DNA of 64,000 nt, from NCBI GenBank assembly GCA_963851045.1, contig CAWKNC010000002.1, positions 1,844,424 to 1,908,423 of the forward strand. The letters are read 5' to 3'. Numbering within the stretch: the stretch's first letter is position 1; each line of letters begins with the position of its first letter. The translations under genes and the position numbers were made by a program. Positions 63,454-64,000 of this stretch are shown one piece after another. Source of the stretch: WHSW01 sp963851045. Lineage in GTDB: Bacteria > Actinomycetota > Thermoleophilia > Solirubrobacterales > 70-9. The notes beneath the pieces were generated by a model. That model saw only the letters and a list, made by a program, of their open reading frames with translations. It ran no database searches and had not been told where the DNA came from.

Positions 63454-64000
63454 ATGGAGGAGATCGAGCGCCGCGCCGAGTCCGTGCTCGCCGAGCTGCC
63501 GCCCTACATCTGGGCCGGCGATGCGCCGCCGATACCGATCGACGAGATCGCCGACTCGCACTTCGGTCTTCACGTCCGCGACGTCGCCCCCGCCGAGATG
63601 CGCGAGGCGCCCGGCCTTCGCGACGAGGTCGCCGACGACGAGACGATCTCCGGCCTGCTTTTACCCTCGCTCGCCGAGATCTGGGTCAACGCCGACGAAG
63701 CGGTGCAGTGGCCGCCGCGGCGGCGCTTCACGATCGCTCACGAGCTCGGCCATTGGGTGCTTCACCGCAGCGGTCAGCAGGCGCTCTTTTGTCGCAAGAC
63801 GGTCGTCGACGTTGAAGCCAAGCCGGCGACGACCAAGCCGCCGATCCCTGTTACCGAGCAGGAGGCAAACGCGTTCGCGGCAGCGCTGCTCATGCCCGCG
63901 CAACTGGTGCGCCGCCACTACGAGGAGTGCCGCGGCGACTTCGAGCAGCTCTGTCTGGTGTTCAAGTCAAGCGGCGCGGCGATGGGCCGGCGACTGCACC
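63454..64000 (+). CDS. ImmA/IrrE-family metallopeptidase, cut by window end
   Basis: The gene starts at ATG 63454 and continues past the window; about 182 residues are visible. The N terminus (EEIERRAESVLAELP, IPIDEIADSHFGLHV) and the RRRFTIAHELGHWVLH zinc motif (HExxH) are typical of ImmA/IrrE, as is the following EQEANAFAAALLMPAQLVRRH segment with its further acidic ligand. Such peptidases cleave a partner repressor, usually XRE-type, to relieve transcriptional repression (as in ICEBs1 ImmR or Deinococcus DdrO). The sigma and HTH-like genes just upstream are the likely regulatory partners. Confidence 0.92.
   Translation, partial: MEEIERRAESVLAELPPYIWAGDAPPIPIDEIADSHFGLHVRDVAPAEMREAPGLRDEVADDETISGLLLPSLAEIWVNADEAVQWPPRRRFTIAHELGHWVLHRSGQQALFCRKTVVDVEAKPATTKPPIPVTEQEANAFAAALLMPAQLVRRHYEECRGDFEQLCLVFKSSGAAMGRRLH

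Overview
The window is 64 kb of high-GC bacterial chromosome, densely coding on both strands, with frequent GTG starts. There is no tRNA, rRNA, insertion sequence, integrase or phage gene. LAL-type LuxR regulators, a PASTA-less Ser/Thr kinase, a type III glutamine synthetase beside GOGAT, large secreted beta-propeller/TSP3, Calx-beta and P-domain proteins, and an ECF-like sigma factor next to an ImmA peptidase suggest a deep-branching actinobacterium, probably Thermoleophilia/Solirubrobacterales. That placement is inference from gene content; no marker phylogeny was possible.

Layout: 1-8.7 kb is mostly minus-strand: two tandem LAL regulators, a membrane Ser/Thr kinase, a PslG-like glycosidase, an M24 peptidase and an acyl-CoA ligase. 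8.7-13.1 kb holds an amidase, a cupredoxin lipoprotein, a membrane-anchored coiled-coil protein and a ceramidase-like protein. 13.2-21.6 kb is a nitrogen-assimilation block (gltB, gltD, glnN). 21.7-27.8 kb carries a 1373-residue secreted propeller/TSP3 protein, a secreted alpha/beta hydrolase and a zinc-ribbon/HTH protein. 28-44 kb mixes three c-di-GMP proteins (GGDEF, EAL-DICT, PAS-HD-GYP) with an ABC1 kinase, an EEP hydrolase, a DEAD-box helicase, TypA, a K+ channel, a luciferase-like monooxygenase, a MATE exporter and an MBL hydrolase. 44-52.5 kb has PepF, VOC, SprT-like, a zinc-ribbon/NYN pair, GIY-YIG, a GH25 lysozyme, a trypsin-like protease, an ABC exporter and an SDR. 52.5-61.8 kb has 83-bp tandem palindromic repeats, then a cytochrome P450, a flippase-like membrane protein, a metalloprotease, an NAD-binding protein, a P-domain protein and a bicupin. 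The P450, metalloprotease and bicupin genes are interrupted by four apparent one-base insertions. 61.9-64 kb is a sigma factor / HTH-like partner / ImmA peptidase module cut by the window end.

The least ordinary signals are: (i) closely similar leaders upstream of the DEAD-box helicase and the zinc-ribbon/HTH gene, 5 kb apart, which look like a shared cis-acting RNA or DNA element; (ii) a 46-bp palindromic element present twice (21.6 and 38.1 kb) with one compensatory base pair change; (iii) two 83-bp tandem hairpin units at 52.6 kb; (iv) the sigma/HTH/ImmA module, a candidate protease-controlled transcription switch; (v) a 45-residue zinc-ribbon protein coupled to a NYN nuclease.
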